Shown piece by piece: positions 1 through 7,785 of a stretch of 64,000 nucleotides of DNA. Under the pieces are notes generated by a model that was not told the DNA's origin, made no database searches, and saw only the letters and a program-made list of their open reading frames with translations. The position numbers and the translations under genes were made by a program. The number at the start of each line of letters is the position of its first letter. Positions within the stretch are counted from its first letter, which is position 1. Origin of the DNA: JAKVCB01 sp965243695 (lineage in GTDB: Bacteria > Planctomycetota > Planctomycetia > Pirellulales > Lacipirellulaceae); assembly GCA_965243695.1 (NCBI GenBank), contig CBDEWC010000039.1, positions 451,935-515,934 of the forward strand, in the 5' to 3' direction.

Positions 1-970
1 ACCTGGAACTCCCTCGGTACTCAATCGCTTTCCAACGGGCCAGCCGCGCAACCGCTTGGGGCTTGCCCGCTGGCTTACCGATCCTCAAAACCCCTTGACC
101 GCTCGTGTGGCAGTAAATCAGTTCTGGCAATTGTTGTTCGGTGCGGGGCTTGTCCGGACGACTGAAGACTTTGGCAGCCAGGGTGAACTGCCCAGCCATC
201 CAAAGTTGTTGGATTGGTTGGCCAAGGATTTTATCGATAGCGGCTGGGATGTGAAACATTTACTGAAGCAAATTGTGCTGTCGTCGACCTATCGACAAAG
301 TTCCCGTGTCACCAGCGCACAAGTGGCGGAAGATCCGCAGAATCGCATGCTGGCCCGTGGTCCCAGTTATCGATTGCCGGCTGAAATGATTCGAGACAAC
401 TACCTGGCGGCCAGCGGACTTTTGGTGAACCGTATTGGCGGTCCGCCGGTGCGCCCTTATGAAGTGGCCGTTTCGTTCAAGCCGGTAGATCGCGAGCAGG
501 GCGATGCCTTGTATCGGCGTAGTATGTATACGTACTGGAAACGTACCGGTCCCGCCCCGGTGATGATGACACTTGACGCATCGAAGCGAGATGTATGTGT
601 CGTTAAACGAGAAAAAACATCGACCCCACTGCAGGCCCTGGTTTTGCTCAATGATCCTCAGCTGGTTGAAGCAGCCCGGATTCTTGGACAGAAGATGGTT
701 GGGCAAGCTGGTGGCGATGCAAGCCGATTGGTCGACGAGATGTTCCTGCTGTTGACCAGCCGACATCCAGAACCGCGGGAACGCGAGATTCTGTTACAGA
801 CCTACCAGGAGCAACTTGCTTATTTCCAGGAGTTTCCTGAACGGGCTACCTCGTTTTTAACCATTGGCGAGGCCCCTTTTCGTGAAGATTTAGACGCCGC
901 GCAACTGGCAGCGGCGGGGGTGCTCGCAGAGATGTTGTTGAATTACGATGCGTGTATCATAAAGCGCTAG
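1..970 (+). CDS. DUF1553 (PSD1) protein, 3' part only
   Basis: The reading frame is open to the left edge in frame 2, so the gene begins outside the window; the TTG at 56 is an internal leucine. The visible part carries the DUF1553 signature of planctomycetes: RLGLARWL followed by DPQNPLTARVAVNQFWQ, then HPKLLDWLA and LKQIVLSSTYRQSS near residues 60-100, and STPLQALVLLNDP near residue 195. In this family the domain normally follows a DUF1549 domain, often with a cytochrome c domain. The function is not established; a role in polysaccharide breakdown or periplasmic redox chemistry is inferred. It precedes a DUF1501 gene, the usual pairing. No truncation is visible within the window. Confidence 0.85.
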   Translation, partial: PGTPSVLNRFPTGQPRNRLGLARWLTDPQNPLTARVAVNQFWQLLFGAGLVRTTEDFGSQGELPSHPKLLDWLAKDFIDSGWDVKHLLKQIVLSSTYRQSSRVTSAQVAEDPQNRMLARGPSYRLPAEMIRDNYLAASGLLVNRIGGPPVRPYEVAVSFKPVDREQGDALYRRSMYTYWKRTGPAPVMMTLDASKRDVCVVKREKTSTPLQALVLLNDPQLVEAARILGQKMVGQAGGDASRLVDEMFLLLTSRHPEPREREILLQTYQEQLAYFQEFPERATSFLTIGEAPFREDLDAAQLAAAGVLAEMLLNYDACIIKR

Positions 971-1014
971 GTTGTCCCGGGTTGAGACCCCATAAATTGG
1001 AGCAATTTCAACAG

Positions 1015-2457
1015 ATGAATGGCCAATGTACAGGATACGATTCGGCAAATGGCATGAGTCGCCGCCAGATGCTGAGTCGTTTTGGGTTGGGGCTGGGGGC
1101 GGTCGCTTTGGCGGAGCTCGAATCGCCTCTCGGTGCTGCTGGGACCGGCCCGGCGCTACGAGCGCTGCACCTGGCTCCCAAGGCCAAACGGGTGATCTAT
1201 CTCTTCCAGAGTGGCGCTCCTTCACAAATTGATCTTTTTGACCACAAGCCATTGCTCAACGAACTGCATGGGACAGAACTTCCCGAAGAAGTCCGGCGAG
1301 GCCAACGTTTAACCAGCATGTCGGGAAACCAGGCGAGTCTTCCGCTGGTAGGTTCGCCCTACAAGTTTGGCCAACATGGAGAGAGTGGCACCTGGTTCAG
1401 TGAATTGCTGCCGCATACGGCGGCAGTCGCCGACCAACTCTGCATGATTTCCTCGATGTATACAGAGGCCATCAACCATGGACCTGCGGTCACGTTTTTT
1501 CAGACCGGTTCGCAATTTCCCGGCCGACCAAGTATGGGAGCATGGCTCAATTATGGCTTGGGGGCTTCCAACGCAAATTTGCCTTCGTTTGTGGTATTGA
1601 TTTCCAAGAACGAATACGGACAGCCGCTCACTTCTCGTATGTGGGGAAGCGGGTTTCTCCCTTCCAAACATCAAGGGGTTCGATTTCGCTCAGGCGAGGA
1701 TCCGGTTCTCTATCTCAGTAACCCATCAGGCATCGATGCCAACAGTCGCCGCACGATGCTTCATCGACTGCGGGAATTGCACGAACTGCAGCTTGAGCGA
1801 ACCGGTGATGCGGAAATTGAAACGCGCATCGGCCAGTATGAACTGGCCTACAAGATGCAAATGTCGATCCCCGACGTTACCAATATGGCAAATGAGCCAG
1901 AGCATATTTTCAAGCTCTACGGCGAAGATTCGCGCGAGCCAGGCACCTATGCGGCAAACTGCCTGCTCGCGCGGCGACTGGCAGAGCAGGATGTCCGCTT
2001 TATTCAGCTCTACCATCGAGGCTGGGATCACCATGTTAACCTGCCTGGAACTTTGCCTGGTAAATGTCAGGAAACCGACCAGGCGTCAGCTGCCCTGATC
2101 ACCGATCTTCACCAGCGAGGCTTGCTCGAAGAGACCCTGGTCGTTTGGGGCGGCGAGTTTGGCCGTACGAATTACTGCCAGGGGAAATTGGCGGCAAGTG
2201 AATTTGGTCGGGATCATCACCCCCGCTGTTTTTCAATCTGGGCAGCTGGCGGAGGTATCAAGCCGGGGATTACCTACGGAAAAACCGATCCTTTCAGTTA
2301 CAACGTCACACAGGACGGGGTTCACATCCATGATTTCCAGGCAACCCTCCTGCACCTTTTGGGGATTGACCACGAACAGCTGACCTACAAACACCAGGGA
2401 CGCCGTTACCGACTGACAGATGTTCATGGTAATGTGGTGCCGGCAATCGTGGCGTGA
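1015..2457 (+). CDS. DUF1501 (sulfatase-like) Tat-exported protein
   Basis: Member of the DUF1501 family, which is related to alkaline phosphatases and sulfatases and is greatly expanded in planctomycetes. The N-terminus MSRRQMLSRFGLGLGAVALAELE is a twin-arginine-type signal preceded by a short leader. Family blocks follow: AKRVIYLFQSGAPSQIDLFD, QHGESGTWFSELLPH, NHGPAVTFFQTGSQFPGRPSMGAW, LLARRLAEQDVRFIQLYH, VVWGGEFGRT and GRDHHPRCFSIWAAGGG. I chose ATG 1015 because an upstream TTG at 952 would overlap the preceding gene; ATG 1054 (MSRRQM) is also possible. It lies 44 bp after the DUF1553 gene and is probably co-transcribed. The substrate is unknown. Confidence 0.88.
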   Translation: MNGQCTGYDSANGMSRRQMLSRFGLGLGAVALAELESPLGAAGTGPALRALHLAPKAKRVIYLFQSGAPSQIDLFDHKPLLNELHGTELPEEVRRGQRLTSMSGNQASLPLVGSPYKFGQHGESGTWFSELLPHTAAVADQLCMISSMYTEAINHGPAVTFFQTGSQFPGRPSMGAWLNYGLGASNANLPSFVVLISKNEYGQPLTSRMWGSGFLPSKHQGVRFRSGEDPVLYLSNPSGIDANSRRTMLHRLRELHELQLERTGDAEIETRIGQYELAYKMQMSIPDVTNMANEPEHIFKLYGEDSREPGTYAANCLLARRLAEQDVRFIQLYHRGWDHHVNLPGTLPGKCQETDQASAALITDLHQRGLLEETLVVWGGEFGRTNYCQGKLAASEFGRDHHPRCFSIWAAGGGIKPGITYGKTDPFSYNVTQDGVHIHDFQATLLHLLGIDHEQLTYKHQGRRYRLTDVHGNVVPAIVA

Positions 2458-2486
2458 ACCGGTAGGAAACCACAAGGAATTGTTGC

Positions 2487-3584
2487 ATGAGTCTGTTTCC
2501 TGAAACTTGTGCTATGTCGATTTGGATTGCGGCAGTCTTGTTTTTAAGTGCGTTGGTCCCTTGCGCATTTTCCGACAACCCGTGGGTTGTTTATGAAGGA
2601 GGTTCAGGGCCAGGAAGTGGCAAACACGTGGTGCTCATCTCGGGGGACGAAGAATATCGCTCCGAGGAAGCACTGCCGCAACTCGCCAAGATCCTGGCAG
2701 CCCATCACGGTTTTACCTGTACGGTTTTATTTGCGATCGATCCCGACAGCGGCATCATCAATCCAGTGAACCAGAACAATATTCCAGGGTTAGAACTACT
2801 TGAGACGGCAGATTTGGCGATTATTTTCACACGCTTCCGTGGGTTACCTAATGACCAGATGCAACAGTTCGACGACTATCTAAAGAGTGGTCGGCCGGTG
2901 CTTGGACTGCGGACGGCGACCCATGCCTTTATGTTTGGAGAGGAAAATCCCTGGGCCCACTATGGCAATGGCTATGCTGGGGAACAACAGGCCTGGAAAG
3001 ATGGATTCGGCCGGCTTGTGTTGGGTGAAAAATGGATTAGCCATCACGGTGCACACAAGCATGAAAGTACGCGCGGAGTTGTGGCGGCGGGGGGCGCCGG
3101 GCATCCCATCACGCGTGGGATTCGCGCCGGCGATATTTGGGGCCCAACGGATGTGTATGGCGTGCGGTTGCCACTGCCAGGAGATAGCCAACCGATCATT
3201 TCCGGAGAGGTGATGACTCGCAAAGGTGACTTCGACGCCAACGATCCGTTTTATGGGATGTGTCCTGACGACGGCCCTCCGGTCGAGGGAGAGAAGAACG
3301 ATCCCTTGATGCCGATTGTGTGGACCAAAACTTACCAGCTGCCAGATGGCCAGACGGGCCGTGCCTTGACATCAACCATCGGAGCTGCGGTCGACCTGGT
3401 CGCTGAAGGAACGCGGCGGGTGTTGGTTAACGGGGTTTACTGGTGCCTGGGGATGGAAGAACAAATCCCCGATCAAGGGACTGAGGTTGCATTGGTAGGA
3501 ACGTACGAACCCACCAAGTATGGGTCTCACTCTGACGAGTACTGGAAGCAGCGCCAGATGAAGCCTGCAGAACACCAGCGTTAA
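2487..3584 (+). CDS. ThuA-like domain protein, secreted
   Basis: The protein has 365 residues with a hydrophobic leader (MSIWIAAVLFLSALVPCAFS) ending near residue 30, so it is probably exported. The body has the ThuA/trehalose-utilisation fold, a class I glutamine amidotransferase-like fold without an obvious catalytic role: HVVLISGDEEYRSEEALPQLAKIL, TADLAIIFTRFRGLPNDQMQQFDDYLKSGRPVLGLRTATHAF, then WISHHGAHKHES. AAGGAA about nine bases upstream supports ATG 2487; ATG 2514 remains possible. It follows the DUF1501 gene by 29 bp and looks like the third gene of the same operon. ThuA-like proteins often sit with sugar-degradation genes, but the substrate cannot be read from the sequence. Confidence 0.85.
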   Translation: MSLFPETCAMSIWIAAVLFLSALVPCAFSDNPWVVYEGGSGPGSGKHVVLISGDEEYRSEEALPQLAKILAAHHGFTCTVLFAIDPDSGIINPVNQNNIPGLELLETADLAIIFTRFRGLPNDQMQQFDDYLKSGRPVLGLRTATHAFMFGEENPWAHYGNGYAGEQQAWKDGFGRLVLGEKWISHHGAHKHESTRGVVAAGGAGHPITRGIRAGDIWGPTDVYGVRLPLPGDSQPIISGEVMTRKGDFDANDPFYGMCPDDGPPVEGEKNDPLMPIVWTKTYQLPDGQTGRALTSTIGAAVDLVAEGTRRVLVNGVYWCLGMEEQIPDQGTEVALVGTYEPTKYGSHSDEYWKQRQMKPAEHQR

Positions 3585-3673
3585 GTTCTGCTTGGATTCA
3601 GCGTGCGTCAGTTCGGACGGTTTTCTGCCTGGCAACCCAGGATGACCCGGCCCGTACCCTACAACCATTTTTT

Positions 3674-3711
3674 ACTGGCATTCTTCACTGGCATTCTTCA
3701 CTGGCATCCTT
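3674..3711. repeat. 13-bp tandem repeat, about three copies
   Basis: The unit ACTGGCATTCTTC occurs at 3674 and 3687, and a slightly altered third copy starts at 3700. It lies in the gap between two convergent genes, about 40 bp beyond the stop of the haloperoxidase gene. Direct observation; one of about a dozen such short duplications in the window. Confidence 0.9.
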
Positions 3712-3750
3712 TGCCGGTGCCGCTTGAGTTAGCCAGGGCATGCGGGTACT

Positions 3751-5802
3751 TCAGTAGCGACGGCGAGGCAGGCCGATGCCGAGTGTCACAAAACCGGCGA
3801 GCATCATCAAGCAGGTTGACGGTTCGGGAACGCCAAAATGCTCAATGGCGTAATCATAGGCCGAAGCTCCAAGTACCGAGCCCATGACCCGTCCCCGAAA
3901 GTCGTCCGGCGCAACATGAATGCCGCCCCAGAGTCGCGAAATTCCAGCTTCGTCGGCGGCATCGTAGTACGATACCCACTGCAGCGTGACCGCTTCGCTG
4001 GGACCGATTTCGAAGTCAAGAAATTCGGGAGTGAATGTCATTTCGCCTAACCCTTCCGGAAAGTACTGGCTCCCGGTGAACTGGGTCATGACCTCTGCAG
4101 CAGCCCGGCTAAAGGTGCTGTGGCCAGAAACATAGGAGGCAAAGGCGGGCGTGACAAAGTTGTTTTGCTGGTAGGGGACCCAGTGCTCCGCCAGGATCCA
4201 GTCGGTGCCACTCAACTCTGTTTCTGGATCGTCAGGTTCGCGGTTCCAGGCGAGTACGGCAACCTTGTCAACCAGCTCCTCCTCGGTGAAAAACGGGAAA
4301 AATTCACCCCTGTGATCACGGTTGGCCTTCACGTACGCGTTGCGGTGCTTGCCACCTTCGGCGACCGATTCGGCGGTAATCAACTCGACTAGTTCCGCTT
4401 CAAGCGGCAGTCCGTCCGCGTGGTATGACGACAGCTGAGCATCCGAAGATTGTCCCAAACTCCCCTGGTAGCGGATCATGGTAATAGGCCGTACGTAGTC
4501 ATAGACGCGTTTGCTCCCCCATGCGGCGATCGCCGCATCGTGAACCGCTCCATTGAGGGCGAAGTAGAGCTTTGTGTCCCACTCCAGGTTGTCAACGACG
4601 GGCCCGGTGCCGCCAATCCGCTTTTCCAGCAGGGGGTGCTCAGAGACCTCGTTGGCAATCACGTTCCAGTGTCCTGGGGGCGTTTCCGATTCAGGGCCAT
4701 CCGCCCAAAACTCCGCCAGTATGCGGCCGTAATCGCCAACCTTCACCAAATTGTTGGCATACGGTTGTCCTGTGACGGGATTGACGGAGTATCCCTGGTT
4801 GGTATGGGTTCCCAGGGGCCGATTTCCTGCCGTGTTGGGTGAAATGTTGATCGATTCGAGACCGGGCCCCTTGTTGGGGTCGAGGGAGTTGCTCAAACGC
4901 AGGACCTGCAGTGTGTTTTCGGTGTACGCAGCCGATCCCAATTGGGGAGCTGGTCCCGGGTCAATCCCCGACCAACTGTAAGGTCCCGGTTCCCCGTTTC
5001 GTCCCATCGCAAACGGGGTGACGTTCCCCCAGTGGGGCCCAACATATTCTTGCAGGTTTGAGCCGAGGACAATTCCGTTCTGTGCTGTGAATGACGTGAT
5101 AAAGAGTGGCTGCCAGTGATTGGGATCCGCCAGTGGTGTATTGAAGGTGTCGGTTACCGACGCAAAATCAACCGTCATGGGCGGGTTGACGGAGTGATAA
5201 CCGGTGTTGTCCTTGTAGGCACCGGCTGGGTCTCCTTCGTTGGATCCGTCGTTAGCCGTGACGTCGATGATCGTTTGAGCGATCCGATTACCAATGGCAG
5301 CTGGCGAATTGCCCACCGTCGTGATGATCGTTTTGTCGTAGTTGAGGCTATTCATCAGGTCGTCAAACGTCTGTTGGGATGTGACCGGATCGGTTGCCAG
5401 GCTATAGCGGTGGGAAAGAACCCGGTAGGCTGCGTAGCTCATTGCTTCGTTGCGGGCTGCCGGGATGTCTACTGCCGAGTGCTTGGTTGTGTAGAAATGG
5501 CCTTGCGCGGTTGAATCAAACGTCGCCCACGTGTCGTACAGTGCTGCTGACGTGTGGTACAAGTTGCGTGAATGTACGGTGGGGGCGGGGAAGTCAATAC
5601 GAATGGAGTCCAGCAGCGCCTGGTTCCATTGTCGGGAAACGGAGTGTTGGCCAAAAGTGGGAGACGTAACCACCAACACCAGACAGATTCCCACCACCAA
5701 GAGCGTCAAGCAAGGGTTGCTCCTCAAGCAGGTTTGTGGGCGGTCAAGCCGGTACAAATCGGTCATTTGTCTTCTGGGAAGAGTAAAGGATTGCCAACGC
5801 AT
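3751..5802 (-). CDS. Vanadium-haloperoxidase/PAP2-fold protein with PEP-CTERM anchor
   Basis: The full haloperoxidase/PAP2 signature is present: KRVYDYVRP (K-x6-RP), YVSGHSTFSRAA (SGH), and SRLWGGIHVAPDD (SR...H...D). These are the vanadate- or phosphate-binding residues and the catalytic histidine. After the leader LLVVGICLVLVVTSPTFG a long secreted domain follows. The tail VPEPSTCLMMLAGFVTLGIG then RRRY is a PEP-CTERM sorting signal (motif, membrane helix, basic end), so the enzyme should be processed to the envelope. The start at 5802 has AAGG upstream; ATG 5766 would also leave a signal peptide. Predicted activity is halide peroxidation or phosphatase; the sequence does not separate these. 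It is convergent with the ThuA gene. Confidence 0.88.
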   Translation of the reverse strand: MRWQSFTLPRRQMTDLYRLDRPQTCLRSNPCLTLLVVGICLVLVVTSPTFGQHSVSRQWNQALLDSIRIDFPAPTVHSRNLYHTSAALYDTWATFDSTAQGHFYTTKHSAVDIPAARNEAMSYAAYRVLSHRYSLATDPVTSQQTFDDLMNSLNYDKTIITTVGNSPAAIGNRIAQTIIDVTANDGSNEGDPAGAYKDNTGYHSVNPPMTVDFASVTDTFNTPLADPNHWQPLFITSFTAQNGIVLGSNLQEYVGPHWGNVTPFAMGRNGEPGPYSWSGIDPGPAPQLGSAAYTENTLQVLRLSNSLDPNKGPGLESINISPNTAGNRPLGTHTNQGYSVNPVTGQPYANNLVKVGDYGRILAEFWADGPESETPPGHWNVIANEVSEHPLLEKRIGGTGPVVDNLEWDTKLYFALNGAVHDAAIAAWGSKRVYDYVRPITMIRYQGSLGQSSDAQLSSYHADGLPLEAELVELITAESVAEGGKHRNAYVKANRDHRGEFFPFFTEEELVDKVAVLAWNREPDDPETELSGTDWILAEHWVPYQQNNFVTPAFASYVSGHSTFSRAAAEVMTQFTGSQYFPEGLGEMTFTPEFLDFEIGPSEAVTLQWVSYYDAADEAGISRLWGGIHVAPDDFRGRVMGSVLGASAYDYAIEHFGVPEPSTCLMMLAGFVTLGIGLPRRRY

Positions 5803-6253
5803 GTGTGGGACCTTGTACGCTTTGTGGGATGCGTGCGTAGATGTATCAGCGTCGGTGTCGGTCTGCACACGGATTGGTAAAATCACGTGCAGTAGACCGT
5901 TGGGATTAAGGACCAAAGTCCATGCCGAGACCAAGCCTTGCAATGTGGGGAAACACTTGCAAGTGAACCCGCTTGGTCGAATTCAATGGAGGTTAATTGG
6001 ATTAGAACAAAACCAGAAGGAGATAAGACAGGAGGAGAATAAGACAGGAGGAGATAAGGTACTCGGGGGGCTGCCAATCGTGCCCGCAAATTTCCGCAGC
6101 GGGGCGACCTAAGCCTTGCCCTCTCCATTTTCCTTCGGGAGGGGCAATCTGTCAAAAAAACCGTTGGTCAGAGAAAACCTGCCAGGTGGTTTTTCCAACG
6201 ATTCGAACGGTTTTAACCTTTGGATCAAAGATTCCTGGTGAAACCCCGGTTTG
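5803..6253. other. Intergenic region with short tandem repeat
   Basis: About 450 bp between the haloperoxidase start and the terminator of the upstream DUF1501 gene, so it must hold the haloperoxidase promoter. No convincing -35/-10 pair was picked by eye. The only clear structure is the purine-rich repeat listed at 6018. Confidence 0.6.
6018..6059. repeat. 16-bp purine-rich tandem repeat
   Basis: The unit ATAAGACAGGAGGAGA occurs from 6023 and again from 6039 with one base missing, flanked by partial copies. It lies upstream of the haloperoxidase gene. On the + strand each copy contains an AGGAGG motif, but no gene starts after it. Confidence 0.85.
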
Positions 6254-6282
6254 AAAAAAGGACCTGTACAGTTTGGTCCTTT
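6254..6282 (-). terminator. Rho-independent terminator after DUF1501 operon
   Basis: On the minus strand AAAGGACC (6282-6275) pairs perfectly with GGTCCTTT (6264-6257) across a 10-base loop, and the run of T continues past the stem to 6254. It begins 22 bases beyond the stop of the DUF1501 gene at 6305, so it very probably ends that operon. Confidence 0.8.
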
Positions 6283-6304
6283 GCGGAACACCGAGTGCCA
6301 GCCC

Positions 6305-7714
6305 TCAGGCCAGAATGGGCTCGACAATTTCGCCGTGCACATCGGTGAGTCGCATGTCGCGACCCCCGAATCGGAAGGTCAAACGTGTGTGGTCGACACC
6401 TAGTAAATGGAGCATCGTGGCGTGGAGATCGTAAATGGTGGTCTCGCCCCCAACCGCCCGGTAACCGAATTCATCGGTCTGTCCGTAAACGGTTCCACCG
6501 GCGATTCCGGCGCCAGCCAGCCAGGCGGTAAAACCGAACGGATTGTGGTCGCGACCGCTACTACCTTGAGCAAACGGGGTCCGGCCAAATTCTCCGGACC
6601 ACACTACGAGCGTTTCTTCCAGCAGCCCACGCTGGTCGAGATCCTTGAGCAACCCGGCAATTGGCTGGTCGGTTGCCAAAGCATTTTCACGATGATTTTT
6701 TTCCAGGTTGCTGTGAGCGTCCCAGCGATCATTTCCCGGTGTTCGCGGACAGGTCAGCTCGATAAAGCGAACCCCGCGCTCGATCATCCTGCGGGCGAGC
6801 AGGCATTCCCGGCCAAAGATTTGTGTGGGTTCGAAATCGGCGTCCAGTCCGTAAAGGCGATGTGTATGCGGCGATTCGGCGGAAAGGTCAGCCAGGTCCG
6901 GCACGGTGGTTTGCATGCGGAATGCCAGCTCATAGTTACGGATGGTGCTCTCGATGCCATCATCGTGTTCAAACCGCTCGGCCACCAATTTGTCAAGGTT
7001 CCCAAGGAGTGCGCGCTGCTCTGCAGGTATTGGCGACGGTGCCTTGAGATTTGCGATCGGTAGTTCCTGGGGTTTGAAGATGGTTCCCTGGTGGAGGGCG
7101 GGGAGAAAACCAGCCGAAAAGTTGTCCATGCCACCACTGGGAATTAAGCCGCCATTGATGACGATGAAGGCTGGCAGGTCGGCCGATGCGCTGCCCAAAC
7201 CGTAGCTGATCCAGGCTCCCATGCTGGGCAGACCTGCTTGACCAAACCCGGTATGGAGAAAGTAATTCGCCGCATTGTGTTCAGAGAATTGGCTTACCAT
7301 GTTCCGCACAACTGCCAGTTTGTCCGTGCAGGTGGCAACGTGCGGAAAAAGTTCGCTGACCCATGTGCCCGACTCTCCATGCCGGGAGAATTTCCAGGGG
7401 CAGGCCATGGTGGTTCCAATATTATTGAACTGAGTTGGTTCGATCCTGGCGGGAAAAGGCTTGCCATGTTCCTGCTTTAGCCGCGGCTTGGGATCAAAAC
7501 TATCGATTTGTGAAACACCACCATCCATGTACAGGAAGATAATATTCTTGGCCCGAGGAGCGTGGTGGAATTGTTCCAGGCCACGCTGCGGATTCTTGGC
7601 CTGGCTGTTTGCGGCCCACAGCGACTCTAGTGCGATGGCACCGATGCCACCGGCAGAGCGCGACAGGAATTCGCGACGTGAACAGGGGTGTGGCAGGAAT
7701 CTTCCGCAGTGCAT
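6305..7714 (-). CDS. DUF1501 (sulfatase-like) Tat-exported protein
   Basis: The protein has 469 residues. CSRREFLSRSAGGIGAIALE near residues 12-31 is a twin-arginine signal. Family blocks are AKNIIFLYMDGGVSQIDSFDPKP, FSRHGESGTWVSELFPH, NYFLHTGFGQAGLPSMGAW, ECLLARRMIERGVRFIELTCP, VVWSGEFGRTPFAQGSSGRDHNP and FTAWLAGAGIAGG. It ends in LRLTDVHGEIVEPILA-like sequence, the normal C-terminus of the family. It lies 71 bp downstream of a DUF1549/DUF1553 gene on the same strand and is followed by a terminator, so the two form a closed operon. The biochemical role is unknown; joint action on a surface or polysaccharide substrate is inferred. Confidence 0.88.
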   Translation of the reverse strand: MHCGRFLPHPCSRREFLSRSAGGIGAIALESLWAANSQAKNPQRGLEQFHHAPRAKNIIFLYMDGGVSQIDSFDPKPRLKQEHGKPFPARIEPTQFNNIGTTMACPWKFSRHGESGTWVSELFPHVATCTDKLAVVRNMVSQFSEHNAANYFLHTGFGQAGLPSMGAWISYGLGSASADLPAFIVINGGLIPSGGMDNFSAGFLPALHQGTIFKPQELPIANLKAPSPIPAEQRALLGNLDKLVAERFEHDDGIESTIRNYELAFRMQTTVPDLADLSAESPHTHRLYGLDADFEPTQIFGRECLLARRMIERGVRFIELTCPRTPGNDRWDAHSNLEKNHRENALATDQPIAGLLKDLDQRGLLEETLVVWSGEFGRTPFAQGSSGRDHNPFGFTAWLAGAGIAGGTVYGQTDEFGYRAVGGETTIYDLHATMLHLLGVDHTRLTFRFGGRDMRLTDVHGEIVEPILA

Positions 7715-7785
7715 AGGTTCTCGATAGGTGCGACCTTACGGGTCGAGCAAGGTACAAATCGCCAAGCCTCTTGGAGGCTGGTATT

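Noticed and set aside
260..766. 168-codon minus-strand frame opposite the first gene
   Set aside because: Antisense shadow of the DUF1553 gene with no family signal; many similar shadows exist across the window.
3567..3591. Terminator after the ThuA gene
   Set aside because: GCAGAAC and GTTCTGC pair across 11 bases, but the stem spans the stop codon and no T run follows.
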